NCBI GenBank assembly: GCA_003508835.1
Contig: PUFA01000116.1
Location: 806,001 to 870,000 of the forward strand
Direction: 5' to 3'
DNA: 64,000 nucleotides
DNA from: Eonycteris spelaea
Lineage: Eukaryota > Chordata > Mammalia > Chiroptera > Pteropodidae
Part shown: positions 46,740 to 59,031 of the stretch, in pieces
Layout: each line of letters opens with the position of its first letter
How positions within the stretch are numbered: the stretch's first letter is position 1
Position numbers and translations under genes: made by a program
The notes under the pieces: generated by a model
Database searches by the model: none
What the model saw: the letters and a program-made list of their open reading frames with translations, nothing else
What the model was told of the DNA's origin: nothing

Positions 46740-48045
46740 CCCCCCCCCACACACACAACTCAAGCCTGAGGGTGGGTCTGTGTCTTAGCTGCGAACACCC
46801 TGTGTCCAGCACACCGCATCCCCCGAAGAGACATCGACGTGAATAAATAACATCAGTGTCTGTAACGTATTTTAAAAATCCCCCCAAGCCTACGTTCTGA
46901 AAGATTGTCTAACCAGCATTTGTCCAGAAATTTGTTAATAACTAATTTCTGCCTTTAGTCCTGCCCGATGCCAGCCTTAGATGATCCGTGTTGCCAGGAC
47001 CGATGCCGTCCCGGCCGACAGCAGAGGTGTGCTGTCCTCCTCGCTGGCGTGGTCACGGGCGGGCGTGCCATTTCTGTCCCACCTCCGAAAGTCTGGGACC
47101 CCCGCGAGAGCCTCCACCGCGGACCCCCGCCCTCGACCAGACATCAGCCTATGCCAGTCACCCTTTGCTTTGTCGCGTTTTTGCTTCGAGGGTGATTTTT
47201 AGTAATAAATGAGGAAGTCGGTGCTTGAGCAGTGGCGGAGCTCACCGGGACCACACCCCCATTGGTAGGGACTTTTCCCTGCTCCTGACTCATCCGTCAC
47301 CAAGGGTTCAAGAGACCCTGCGCCCTGTCTCGCTGGCCGGCGCCTTCTGCCTGTGAGCTTGAGAGGGGTCTCGGCAGATAGGAGGATGTGGTTGAGTCTG
47401 CCTCGTTCCCTTAACGAGCTCGGAGAGGACATCCCAGGGCCTGTGTGGCATAACATCTTGCCCGAAATACTGGCATCCTGCCCGTAAAGTCAGTCCGGTC
47501 ACTTAAAGTCAGAGCGTCTTCCGGGTGATTATCACACGTCGTCGTCACCTCTGCGCGTGTCAGCGCAGGCGTCTTCCGTGTTTGCGTGTCTACACGTGTT
47601 AGCTCGGAACCCGACAGGAGCCGTGGTCTTCCTCTTACAGGCACAGAGGAGCAGGTCAGTCGCACGAGCTCACGTCGTTTCCCGGACATCTGTGGCTTCA
47701 TCCCAAACCCCAACCCCCAAACTTAAGAACACGGGTCGGGGTCCCGCCGGGTCTAGGGGCTTCCTGGTGCAGACCGCAGTTCCCACCTGGGACTCCTCAC
47801 ACATGTCCAGTCAGACGGCGGCGGGTCCTCGAGGCCGGTTCATCCTGTGCCTGGACCCGGGCCGGCCGCCCCGCCCGCAGCCAGTGCAAACTTCCCTGCA
47901 GCCGCGGGCATCTCGGGGATCTCGGGGCAGTGGGATTTTTAACTCGGCAGCTGGTTTCCCCAGGGGATTCCAGGAGATCCGGGGTGGGGGTGCTGTGAGC
48001 CATCCTATCCTAACTCAGAAGTCACGTGCTGTCACCTCTGGAATG
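46740..48045. other. Intron 1 sequence, nothing recognised
   Basis: A C-rich stretch lies at 46738-46750. CG density rises towards 47700-48050. No exon is evident. Confidence 0.4.
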
Positions 48046-48049
48046 TCCT

Positions 48050-48740
48050 GTCTGACACCAGCCCAGACTCGCGGGATGGGAGACCGGGCGCAGCGTCTCA
48101 GGGGGGTCGGCTCGCGTGTGCGGGGAGGGTGGACGTGCAGGAACGGGGGGGGGGGCGCCTTGGGGCGACGCGCAGCGGCGCTCCCGGCCCCTCGCCGGGG
48201 GCCGGCCAGTGTGGCGAGCCGCAGCGAGGAGCCCTGCGCCACGGCCGGTTGGCTGTGCACCCCATGTGCACCCCATCAGACAGCCCCCTGCACTGCCGGA
48301 TGTAACACGATGCCTGCCTGGACCGAGTTGCCATCGGGACCCGTGAGCCACCTGCGGCTGGAGAAACACCGTCCCCCGGGGGCCAGCGCCAGGACTGCCC
48401 CACTGTGACGGCTCCGATGCGTGAGACCGATGTGCGGCCGGCCCCTCAGCTGCCACCTCCCGGCGGAAGTCCAGGCCTGACCGCCAGCCTGTCGCCGAGC
48501 CCGTGAGGGAGCCGGCCCTCGCACCGCAGCCAGGCGAGCAGGGTTCGCCCTCTCTCTAGTGCTCGGGGGTCCCCGTGGTCACACATACCCTGGCCCACCC
48601 CTCGCGCCTCACTTTCCACACCCGGGAGCCACTTTTGTCCTCCTCTCGGGGTCCGGGCCGTGTGGACCCTCGCTTCTCCGGGTCCCTGTGCTGTCCCGGA
48701 TGCGGTTTGCTCCGCGCGCCTCACACAGCCTCCGTTTCTA
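48050..48740. promoter_or_regulatory. Intragenic CpG-island-like block in intron 1
   Basis: CG dinucleotides are dense (for example 48060-48260) over about 690 bp, about 9.4 kb upstream of exon 2. It contains GGGGCG-type motifs and no TATA box. Because a human gamma-2 isoform starts translation at Met45 in exon 2, an internal promoter upstream of that exon is expected somewhere. This block is a candidate, but no first exon or donor can be picked out. Confidence 0.4.
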
Positions 48741-48744
48741 GCAC

Positions 48745-51700
48745 GCGTCCCCGGAGGTGTGAGGGCTGCTCATGGACCGGTGGGGGTGCCTCCCTCCTCC
48801 TCTATGGGCCTCCCCAAGTGCGTGCCAGGCTCCCCGAGCAGCTGAGAGCAGGCCTTGGGGACCGGCAGCCCCCCAGGGCGGTCCCCGAAGGTCAGCATCT
48901 GTCACCCTCAGCACGAGGACCCAGTTGGGAAGCCTGGAGCCCCACGTTGGTCAGTGGGGGGTGCAAAGGGAAGAGCCGTGGTCCAGAGACTTCTGGGACA
49001 CTGCCGGTGCAGTGACCAACAGCGAAAAAAACGAAAGGTCCGGGGTTTCCAGGGGACACACAGCCGTCTCCAGCTCCGGGAATGAGTCCCCAGGATCTGG
49101 CTCTGCGTCTTCGGTGCTTTCCCGGCAGTGAGTAAGGACCCCAACACGCCAGCAGGCAGTCGCTGACAGGTGCCGAGGACATGCTCGGTGAGGCGTCTCT
49201 TCCTACACCCCTCCCGGCCCGAACGGAGGCCATGGCCCGGGGGGCCCCGTCCTGCACACAGGGACATCTCAGTGACCGGGTCCCCCTGAAAGATGGTGGC
49301 TTCTCACCCAGTAGGATGTGGGAGGCGGGCTCTTCTTTGCTTCCTTGAAAAACAGTCCCTGTGTTTTGTACCTAATTCCCTGCTGTGGCAGCAGCTGATC
49401 TAGAAGTTTCTGCTGTTCTGGTTTTGGCCTCAGAGCCAGTGTTTTCCTTCCCTACCCCCTTAGATAATGAACCTCTCCAGAAAGGAATGGGTTTTTTGGC
49501 ACCAAAAAAGTAAACAACAAAAAAACCGAGCAAATTCCTTGTTTGGCTTCGTCAGGGCTATGGTCTGTGGCCATGGCTCCCCCCTCCAGGAACCTCCATA
49601 CACTGTCCCCTGGGTCCCCTGCCAGGCCCTGGGATTGTGCACCCCCTCCAGACACTCCAAGGCCACCTGCTGGTGGCTGCAGCCAGCACCAGCCTCCATC
49701 TGGAGCATGGAGGCCACAGGGTCCACACCAGCCAGCTGGGCCTGAGAGAGGGGCCTGGGTTCTTGGACCTTCCCTGGCCACGAGCATCCTCTGCTTACTC
49801 ATCTCCTCTGCCTGAAGGCCAGGCCTTAGACGAGGTCCCCGCAGCGCAGGGCCCTGAGCCCAGGTGTGTGCAGTGCCCCTGCTCCCCTGCATTCTAGAAG
49901 GACTCAGAGCCATGGACACAGGATGAAGCCACCGCTCCTGCTCCTGTTCCCTGGTAGACCAGGTAGAGAACTGGGCGAGGAGTTGCAAGACCAGGCGCTG
50001 GCCCTGGCCACGACGTCCCATGACTGCGTTATTTCTCCAGGTTCAGGCATCAGAGGACCAGGGGGTCTGCAGGCCTGGGCCAGGTGGATATAGGTGCGGA
50101 CAGAATCCACTCTGAAGGGCTCTGGGTGGCCGGTTGCCCAGCACTGTCCACTCTCAGGACATCCGGAGGGACACGGGGTCAGCGCCTCTCTGACATCTGC
50201 CCGCCAGTGCAGCCTCGGAGCTCGCCCAGTGCGGAATGGTCCGGACTGCTCTGCCCACAGCGCAGCGAGCCGGGCGCTTCCTTCTGGGTCCGTGTGCGCG
50301 TGTGCCGGTCACTGGGACGCAAACGCTGTGGAGCAGTGAGATGCACCCTCATCGATTCTAAGTGACATCTGGGTGGCGGTGTCACCCTCTCGATCGACTT
50401 CACGAGCCACCAATGGGTGAGGCGAGGCGCTCGGAAGCCGGCCAGACGACCCTGGAGCAGCCGGGTCACCCGGCGGGCAGGCAAGCATGAATGCGAGTTA
50501 GAGTGCTCGCCGTGGGCATGCCCTCCGGGCCTTGGTGTTGCTGCGGCCTCGGCCTCCTCCTCCCCCCTGCCTGTCACGTGCGGGGCAAAGCCGGTGGGAA
50601 ACACAGCAAGTAGGGCCAGGAGAACGCCGAGCACCTGTGGAAGGCGGGGAGAACCTTTTGGCGATGGGTTTGTCCATGCGCACGTGCGATCTTCTGAGCT
50701 GAGCGCCGTTGGGGACTTTGGCTCCCTGCGCCGAGTCCCAGAGCCCGCTGGTGGGGCTGGGAGCGGGCGGAGGTCTCCGAGTCCGACTCTTGCACAAGAC
50801 CGTCCTGCACGGAACAGGGCGTGTCTGGGCGCCAGCCAGCAGCGCCGTGACCTTATAAAAATGTCCCCTGGGTGCCAATTTTACCCTAATTTGTGGTGTC
50901 CCTCTGCAGTTTGTCCTCTAACGTAGACCAAAACCGCTTGTTTTTTTTTTTTTGCCCCTGTGGTGCCAACGCTGCCCTCGGGGTGCTAGGCGGGGCGGAT
51001 GGGGAGGCCGGCTGTTGGGGGCCTCAGGTCTGACTGAGGGTCCGTTTGGGTCTGTGGGACGGACCCACAGAGGCGTCAGCCCTACAGCTACCACATTGTC
51101 TGTTGGTGGCTTGGCATATTATTTGTGGGTAAATTAACATTCCAGAAACTCAGAACTGGCCTTTCCAGACCCTGAAATGGTAAAATCGTAGACTGTCAGC
51201 TGAAAACAGCCCTAGAAATTAAAGGCCATCCCTCCTCTCAAGGTTGGCTCACTTTTCCAGTCTGTCCCTGCCTTCGAAAGGCCGAGTGACCCAAGAGGGC
51301 CCACTAGAACGTCTCCCCTTATCCCAAGGCCTTGCTGTTTGCCGTGCTCGGTGCTGTCACGGGGTCCTCACTATCCACCAGTGGCAGGTGCATGGAGGGG
51401 CAAGGGCCCTCGGTTACAACACAGCACGATCGGGTGCCAGGCGGAAGCTCACACAACGCTTACCAACCAAGTGACCTCAGAGTGCTTGTCCCCATGTCAC
51501 AGGCGAGGCTCGGAGAGGTGAGGCTCTCACGCGAGGCAGGACTTCTCTGAACCCGCTGTTCTTTCTGTGAATATTCTCCCATGACAGTAAAGTCAGGCTA
51601 CACGGGCTGTTCCCTGTTTTTCGCTGAACTCTGCCAGGACGCACCGCCTTTCACCTCCGTCGTTGGCCTCTGCCAGCTCTTTCCGTTGTGGATTTCTCAC

Positions 51701-51820
51701 GGTCCTTGACCAAGTCAAGGCCCCGCTGTCTGTGCGGGGACCTTCTGCCCACCAAACGGCCCACTCACCTTCCCGGGGGCAGCCCCCAAGTCAACACCCA
51801 CGGCTCCGGGGGAGAGGAAT
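48745..51820. other. Intron 1 sequence, no supportable gene
   Basis: A T-run lies at 50941-50953. A short MIR-like stretch in reverse orientation (CCATGTCACAGGCGAGGCTC) occurs at about 51492-51515. No exon is seen. Confidence 0.4.
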
Positions 51821-51822
51821 CT

Positions 51823-52355
51823 GTGTCAGTCAGAGAAACAGGGCCAAGAGGAGAGAGAGAAACTTACACGTTTCCTTAGTTACGTTAATGTTACTATGTA
51901 ACGTTACTATACGTATGTGTCCTTAATGTACACATGTTAAAGATCTTAATGTATGTTATTACAAATTCAGGACGCATGATACATAATTAGTATCTAAGCG
52001 TACGCTGTGTTACATAGGTACGTGGTAAGGGGTCTGTATTCATGGGGGCTGCAAGTCCTCTATCCTCAGGGCAGGCCGGCAGGGGAGACGTGCGGGAGTT
52101 GCGACCAAGGTCTTAGGGCAGAATTCCTGCTTTTGGAATTTGTTCTGGTTTTGCTCGAAGGTCTTTGGCCGGTTGGGTGAAGCCACCACCACCACCCCCC
52201 GCCCCATTATGGAGGGTCGTCTCCTTCACTGAATGTCGGTGATCACAGGTGCTGACTTCACCTGCAGATACCTTCACAGCAGCATCTGGATTCGTAGTTG
52301 ATGAAATCGCTGTCCTGTGGCCAGGCCGGGCAGACACACCGTTTAACTGTCACAG
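51823..52355 (-). mobile_element. Mammalian interspersed repeat, probably LTR-type, family uncertain
   Basis: The left end reads TCAGTCAGAGAAACAGGGCC, a hallmark of a common mammalian repeat, followed by an AT-rich tract. The right part has TTATGGAGGGTCGTCTCC and then GATACCTTCACAGCAGCATC and TGGATTCG, in the family's order. I recognise the family but not its formal name. It appears close to full length. Confidence 0.6.
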
Positions 52356-52359
52356 ACTC

Positions 52360-55300
52360 TGTGGTGGGGCTTGGTCAGTGGGGCCCAGGGCTCCCTGTCT
52401 GGGCCATCCCCTCGTCCCCTGGCCTGGGCCTGAGTGCCACCAGTGGAGATTGGAATGTTGTGGATCGAGCAGCCTGCAACCCCGGCCACACCTGTAGAAG
52501 GGAACCTGTTGGTGGCCTGTGGGGAGGAGACAGCTGCCACAGACCAGGTGACTTGGCGTCTCACCTGTCTCTCCTGGGGCCTCCAGGCATTCGCCTCCCT
52601 CCCTGCTGACCCACATCGCCTGTCACCTCAACCCAGCTTGTCCCCTCCCACTCCCTTGTTCTGGGAAGAACTCGGGCTGGAGGAGACGAGAATCTGGGTC
52701 AGTTTAAGTCCCTCATCCTCCCTGGTGAGCAGAGGCTGACCCAACCTGGCTGGGAACATTTGCCTGGAAGGGGTCATGTCGGGGGTCTAAGTGCAGAGGG
52801 GCTTGAGGGAGGGCCCGGGAAGTGGGGCTTGGGGCCCTCAGCCACCAGAGCACAAGTGTCTCCGTGTCCTCGGCTGTCAGCCGGGGGCCAGTGGGGACTT
52901 TGAAGGTTCCACTCGGCTCTGGTCAAGCGGAGGCCACCCATGGGCAGGGAAGACCTGCCGCCTTCTCACGGGCAGACAGTGGGTCCCTAGCAAGGGCTCG
53001 CCGGGCCGCCCGTCTCTAGAGCTGCCGTGCACAAGTCCTTCGTCACCCTGCCTTACGGCCGTTGGGGAGGGACGAAGACCTCCCTCTGATGATAGGCAGG
53101 GGCAGCCGGTGTCTTTGCAAAACATCTCCCCTTGATGTCAGGCCTGGGGCGAGTGTGAGACTGTCAACCCAGGTGTCGGGGCCGGTGTGCCCCGGGTGAC
53201 GTCCTGTGCCCTCTCCGCCGCCATGATCGGTGAGGACGTGTCCTCGGCCGGGGGGCCCCTCACAATCGCCAACACTGCGCGGGGACTCCCAGGGTGCGGA
53301 GGGCCTGGGTCCGTATCATCCAGCCTGCCGCACACAGGGCACCAAGCCTCGTGTTACAGGTGGGAAACCTGAGGCACGGGAGACGAAGGTGGCTGCACAC
53401 GCCAGAGCGAGGAGACAGGGAGGCCCCTCGTCCGCTCGAGTCTGACTCTGTGGCTCTTGGCTTTGAGAGGAGAGTTTAATGCCTACTGCGGAGCCCTGGG
53501 TGAAGAGTTAGGGACAGCGGGTGCGGGGAGGCGGGCCCCAAGCCGGCTTCGTGAATTAATGGGGACCACCAGGTGCAGGGAAAGTGAGGGGAGGCCACAG
53601 GAGTGCAAAATAGTGGTTTCCCTCTTCTTATTTACTCCAGGAAGCCGCTCAGCCCGCAGTCACAAACCACGACGTCCTCTGTGAGGATTCTGGAACTTCT
53701 CCCGGAGTTAAGTTTAGGCTTTTCCTCATTCGGCCCCTGTCCCTCCCCTGCCGCCGCGTTCCAGTGATTCAGAGTCTGTTTTGATTTTTTTTTGAGAGTT
53801 ATATAACACGAATGTTTTTTCGAAGGCTCCGGTCGCCCCTGGCTCGGTCACCACCCCCGCAGCGGCACCAGGAATTGCCCATTTGGTGGTTTTGAGGTTT
53901 CGTGCTGAGCCAGGCCACCTGGAGACACCTCACATGTGCCTCCCCGCCCGAGGGGCTCGCCGAGGCCCGCACCAGAGGTGAACTTCAAGCCACCGTGCCC
54001 ACAGGTCGGACCCGGGGGAGGCTACCTGGCGCGAGCCGCCTGCCCCACTCGTGATGGCGAGGAAGAGTCCGGAAGGTGGGCCGGCCACGCAAACCCGAGT
54101 GACCCGTGGCTCTGAGAACGCCCCTCAGGGCGTTTCCGGGATCATGCCGAACGTCCCCTGGGGCACACCTGGCATTTGCACCGACAGCCCAGGTACTTGA
54201 GACTGAGGGTCGTTCAAGATCAATCAAGAAACCAGGGGGTCAGCTCGTGAGGAGCAGGTCAAGACACCGTTAGGTGGAAAGCCAGGTGGGCAGCTGGGTC
54301 ACGCCCACTCCCCTGTGAAGCGCCACCGGGGACGTGAAAGGCACGGCCTCACCCTCCGCTCGTCGCCCACGGTCATGAAGCCTCCGCCCGAAGGCCCTGA
54401 GCTCTGAGGGCAGTGGAGAAGGTTCGGTGGTTTGCGAGCAGGAGAAAGGGATTTTCGTGACTTGACGCAGAGAGGAGGAGATGCGTTTTATCCTCGGGGA
54501 CCAGGGCTTTTTAAAAATGCTCCAGATCCCACCTGCTGTTCAGTTCAGCGGAGGAAAGCAGAGGATGTGTGAGCTGAGAGGCGTCTTCCAGAGTGACCCC
54601 GCGAAGCCCTTCCACTGGGCAGTTAGGACACTGAGTTCCGACGAGCCCGGGCCCCTCGGGCAGCAAACGGCAGCGCCCAGGCTGCAGCTCGGCCCCCGGC
54701 TCCGTCTCTGCGAACTGGCCGAGCTCGTCCACGCGGAGGGACGCAGGGCTCGCACAGGGCCCCTCACCCGCTGTCGCACGGCCGGGCAGCCTCAGGCGGC
54801 GCTGGTGCATGCCGCACTCGGTCCGCCCGGCGGGAGCGGAGGACAAAGGCCTTGCCACAAGTGTGCCTCGCTCAGTGGGAGTCAGAGCGCTGGAAACGTC
54901 GCAGGAATGTTCCATCGTGACCCCGGCGTTCGGACCCCCTGGGTGGCCCTCAGGTGCCGGCCACGGGCCCCTGACATTGGCAGCCTTTCTGTTTGTCCCA
55001 TGCTTGGCCTTTTGTCCGGCCTCTTTCTGGGGCATCCCAGCTGCAACAACAGAGCCTCGGGAATGCTGAGCGGGCAGAGCCGCGTCCTGCCGAGGTCACC
55101 CGTGAGCTGGCTGCGAACAGCATACCGTCCGGTCACCTTACGGAGGAGTGTCCGGAGGAGTGTCGGCATTCGTGGGGCGGGGCGGGGGGCGGGGCGGAGC
55201 GCTGTGCCCGGGACCCCGAGAGCTCTGCAGAGCGAGGGCGCCCCAGAGTGCACGGCAGTTGCGTGGGGTTCGGGGGTGCGGGGCGCCTGCTGTCCTCTGA

Positions 55301-55585
55301 AGCATAGGCGTCTGAATTACTTCTAATGAAGAAGCAGACCTCGAAGAGAAAGTCGCCTCGTCGGCCGCCTCGGGAGTAAGTCACTGAGTTATACTCATCC
55401 TCACCCGTCCTTCCCTCACCGAGGTCCCCCTGCGCCAAGGATGCTCGCTGGTCACGGAAACGCTCTCTGCTGTCACAGCTTCTGACACCAAGTCGGCTGC
55501 TGTTCCCGGTGCCGAGCCACCCCGAGGAGGTGGTGGAGTTTGACAGAAAGGGCTCTGGGCCGGGAGGGGGTGGGCCTGGGCTGCA
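52360..55585. other. Intron 1 sequence, no supportable gene
   Basis: A reverse MIR-like stretch (GTGTTACAGGTGGGAAACCT) occurs at about 53351-53385. About 54640-55260 is fairly CG-rich. The tandem 12-base repeat CGGAGGAGTGTC occurs at 55141-55163. No exon is seen. Confidence 0.4.
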
Positions 55586-55589
55586 GGGC

Positions 55590-55740
55590 CTGCTTGCCAC
55601 CGTCTCGCCTTGGGCAAGAGGCTGAACCTCTCTGACCCTCAGTGTCTTCCTCTGTAGACTGGGATGATGCCGCCTGTCTTTCCTGGTTATGTGGGCCGTT
55701 CTGAGGGCCAGATGAGGCGACTGTTGGAAGATTTAAGAGG
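55590..55740 (+). repeat. MIR fragment
   Basis: The order GCCTTGGGCAAGAGGCTGAA, CCTCTCTGACCCTCAGTGTC, TTCCTCTGTAGACTGGGATG then GTGGGCCGTTCTGAGGG is a clear sense-strand MIR core. Confidence 0.8.
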
Positions 55741-55744
55741 CATG

Positions 55745-58160
55745 AACCAATGGCAGATGAATGACAGCCATGCTATCGACACCTCACTTTTTTTTTTTTT
55801 TTGCCTTTTGACTGGGTTTCTGAAGACGGGGAGGGGTGGGGGTCAAATGAGCTGCTTTGAAGTCAGCTCGCATCTCAAGAAATTTTCTCAAACCTGGGGC
55901 TTTTCTCTTGGATCCTGATGCTCTTGACAGGCGACTTTCTCAGCCCAAATCTTGACATTGGCTTTCCCCTGAAGTCTATGAGCCCCCCCCCAACCCTCCC
56001 CAGAGCACATAGCTGAGGTCTGCAGTGCAGTGTGTGCGGCTGATGACGCGCCCAGCGTGTAAGGCTGTTTCTCAGCAGAAACCACGTCTCCCACGTCTCC
56101 CGGTGCATCAGCGTTGCCCACCGGCGCCCGGGTGGTCCTGCCTGGCTGGCCAATGGGACAGGGAGGAGCGGGATGGGGCAGAGAGGAGATGGAAGGGTAG
56201 GGAGAGCGTGAAGCTCTGGTGGGAGGGTGAGGCTTAGGAATCGCAGGAACAGGGCAAGTCACGAGGCCTGGGCCTCCTGGATCAGCGGACCGAGGCCAGG
56301 CCCCAGCTACCGGTCTGGTGGCGATGGCTGCAGTGAGAGATTTTCCCTCCAGGCCTCCGAGCTGCTCTCCGTTTCCTGGTGAGCGCTGGGAGATTAGGAT
56401 CGTGGAATGTGGGTGGTGGGGGAGCCTGGCGGCAGGGCCCACCGTGCGTGACAGGGCCTGGGTGCGGCCGAGGCCGGTTGGTTCGAGGCTGCCGTCCACT
56501 CGCTCTGGTCAGCAGCAGCTGCTGGGACCACCAGGGGTGGCCTGCAACAGGGTGGGCCCAGCATCCGGGCTCGGCTCTTGCACAACCGTCAGCATGAGTC
56601 ACGTCACCGCCGGGGCCCCTCAGCGGGAGCGTGGCGGTTCTCAGGGCCGGTAGGGAAGGAACAGGCGAGCGTTTGTGCAAAGGCTCTGACGTGTGGAAGC
56701 CACTGGGCTGAACAGACGTCCGAGGGTAATGATTATGTGAAACCACAGAGGAATGTTCTCGTCGGAAGGGGAGATAAACGTCTCCCTCTCATACCTGGCT
56801 GCTCCCACTGCCCTGGGAGCTGCAGCCACATGGGGCCTGCCCGTCTCCTGGCCCGTCAGCCCCCCCAAGCTTGGGCCAGGGTAAGGGCTGCCTTCCCTGC
56901 CCAGGAGTTAAGCCGGACTCGTGCACACCACAGCTGGGTGCCAGGAGAAACACAGGCCAGGGAGAGAGACAGCGGGTTCCTCCCACCCTGAGTGGAGTCA
57001 GAGGTCCCTTAGAGACGCAGACTGAGGAAGGCTGGCGTGTGGCATGGTCACCCCGTAATAAAGGGTCGTCTAAAGTACTGTGGGAATAGATAACGAGCAT
57101 CGATTCTGTCCGACGGGGGCCCCCAGCCAGAGGTCATGCTGGGTTGGGCTTCGCATGACACATAGGAGTTCACTCTGTGAGCCAGGATTTGGGGGCTCGG
57201 GCAGGGGCCAGGAAGAGCGAGGGCGCAGGAGGAGAGGGCTGGGCGCGTCTGGGGCGTGGCAGCCAGCACCTGCGGCTCAGGCCGGGCTCCTCGCCAGAGG
57301 CGGGCCCTGTCCTGGAGGGGCCGTTCTGGGAGCCGGCAGCGTGGCCCTGAACTGAGCCGTTCAGATGGCCTTCCAGGCAGAACAGCCACAAACACACAGC
57401 CGTGTTTGGAAAAGCCACACAGGGTCTGCCTGGGCCGTCGCTGAAAGGACACGGGGTGCAGGGCACCTGAGAAATAAGGCAGCCGAGGTCAGTCAGTCCG
57501 CGGGGCCGGGACTGGAGCCCGCGGGCTGGCGGAGAGCTCCCGACAGCGGCTCGGCCACCGGTCCCTGGTGGGAAGCCGGTGGCAATCCCCCCGGGCCGGC
57601 GACCGAATGAGCGTGAGGCCTGCCTGGCACATGGACCAATCAGCTAGTGCCCGGCAGGACCCAAGCCCCTCAGGAGATGATGCCGCGTGCAGCCAGGCTT
57701 GAGACGGCAGAAATAAGCCAAGGCGCGAGAGGCCGGGTCTGACCTCGCGCGCGTGTGAGGACCGGCATGTTCCGGTGCACCACGGCCCAGGCCACAGCGA
57801 AGCCCCTGGGCTTTGACGGGGGTGGGGGGGTGCAGGCCGTGACGCACACGTCCTCCGGGGTCGCCCCTCGGGCAGAGGTTCGGAGAAGGCCTGAAACCTG
57901 GAGGCTGAAAGGCCTGGGTGGCAGGCCGCCCGAGAGAGCTGGGGGAAAGGGGGCGCAGACCTGGACTCCAGCGGCAGAGGAGTGGGGGTGCTCGGGACGC
58001 TGAGGGGGGCTAGTGTGTCGTCCGTGTCCCTCCCTAACGGCCGATGTGCTGGGGGGGGGTCTCAGGAAGGGGCGGTGACACACGCAGAGCCACACGCAGC
58101 CCCGAACGAGCAGGTGGGCACCTGAGGCCACTGTCATTGACCGCGTGCTCCGTTTCCGCC
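55745..58160. other. Distal intron 1, no supportable gene
   Basis: The interval has a T-run at 55789-55802, C-runs near 55983-55991 and a G-run near 58051-58059. It leads into the exon 2 acceptor. A CCAATGGG motif is at 56150-56157. No alternative first exon could be identified by eye. Confidence 0.4.
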
Positions 58161-58164
58161 CTAG

Positions 58165-58236
58165 GACCTGAGTTCCTTCGCCATGCCCCTCCTGGATGGA
58201 GATCTGGAGAGTTCAGAGAAGCATTCCTCTCGCAAG
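58165..58236 (+). CDS. PRKAG2: PRKAG2 coding exon 2 (residues 39-62), AMPK gamma-2 subunit
   Basis: The exon is 72 nt, 24 whole codons, running DLSSFAMPLLDGDLESS then EKHSSRK. It is preceded by a pyrimidine-rich acceptor ending CCCTAG and followed by a strong donor GTAAGG at 58237. Both flanking introns are phase 0, so skipping would remove 24 residues in frame. The size agrees with the known c.115-186 exon. Met45 (ATG at 58183, G at -3, C at +4) is where a shorter gamma-2 isoform is known to begin in human, so this exon may hold an alternative start codon. The segment has no folded domain and carries an acidic-to-basic transition with several serines, in keeping with the regulatory N-terminal tail of gamma-2. 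Confidence 0.98.
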
Positions 58237-58300
58237 GTAAGGCCACGCTGCTCACCGCTCACCCGAGGCGCCAGCGAGGCAGCGACAGTCCAGAGCACAC

Positions 58301-58380
58301 TTCCACCTGTGTTCCCACCTGCGTGCCCACCTGTACTTCCACCTCCATTCCCACCTGCTCTTCCACCTACATCTGTTCCC
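58301..58380. repeat. 12-bp minisatellite of TTCCCACCTGYR units
   Basis: About six units based on NTTCCCACCTGY lie 65 bp past the exon 2 donor. Four keep CACCTG and two read CACCTC or CACCTA. Confidence 0.85.
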
Positions 58381-58973
58381 TACATCTCGTGCCCCCCTGA
58401 TGCGGCCTGGAGACAGGGTCTCGGGTAAAAGCTGCCTTGATGAGGAGTGGGGGGCGGGGCGGGCCTGGGGTCCGGCTGACTCTTGCCAGATCTTTCCTTG
58501 GTCCCCCCGTGCCTGCCCCCGCCCCATCCCTGGAGGACAGGCATGGCCTCCTCCTGACCCGAACTCGGCAGCTAGACTCCAGTAACCTCTAGTGACGTTG
58601 ACGCAAGGCCCCCTTGCCGACGGCAGCGCAGCCAGGGTTTTCCAGACTGCCGTGGAAGGGCCCGCCCTCCAACGGCCAGATTGCACCCCTTCCTCTTAGC
58701 GATGCAGCTCAAGATGCAGACGCCCCAGTGCGGAGAGCATGGTGTGGCCTCTGCTGGCGTCTGGCCCTTTCCGAGGGCGTGATGGTGGGAGGCGGGAGAC
58801 GCCACCAGACGCCTGACGTGGAGAGAGGGGGTGGACAGGCGGAAGGAGGGGACCCTGCGGGAGCCACTGAGGTCTCTGAGGAGTCTGAGGAGCGGGGACA
58901 GCCTCCCGTCAGCCTCCCGTAGGGAGCGCTGTGTCTGGCCGGGCCTCAGACATGGCGGCGGGGCTTCTGTCCG

Positions 58974-59031
58974 TGCTGGCTCTGGCCACGGTGCCGGCTC
59001 TGGCCACGGTGCCGGCTCTGGCCACGGTGCC
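58974..59031. repeat. 18-bp minisatellite, three units
   Basis: Three near-identical units of GCTGGCTCTGGCCACGGT or GCCGGCTCTGGCCACGGT are present. They sit just after an ATGGCGGCGG (58952) that begins an open frame with repeated Ala-Leu-Ala-Thr-Val-Pro. Confidence 0.9.

Larger units (their letters stand above)
14488..58164 (+). other. PRKAG2: PRKAG2 intron 1 (43,677 bp)
   Basis: The intron is bounded by GTGAGT at 14488 and a pyrimidine-rich acceptor ending CCCTAG at 58164. It is phase 0. It contains no coding sequence that I can support, only old transposon fossils, simple repeats, secondary CpG-rich blocks and candidate regulatory clusters listed separately. In human, a shorter gamma-2 isoform beginning at Met45 uses an alternative first exon, so an unrecognised non-coding first exon may lie in this intron. 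Confidence 0.95.

Noticed and set aside
47557..48408. 283-aa plus-strand open frame in intron 1
   Set aside because: It coincides with CG-rich sequence, has no recognisable motif, and its frame follows composition only.
54481..55326. 281-aa plus-strand open frame
   Set aside because: No family resemblance. The neighbouring frame is also open for long stretches, as expected from GC bias.
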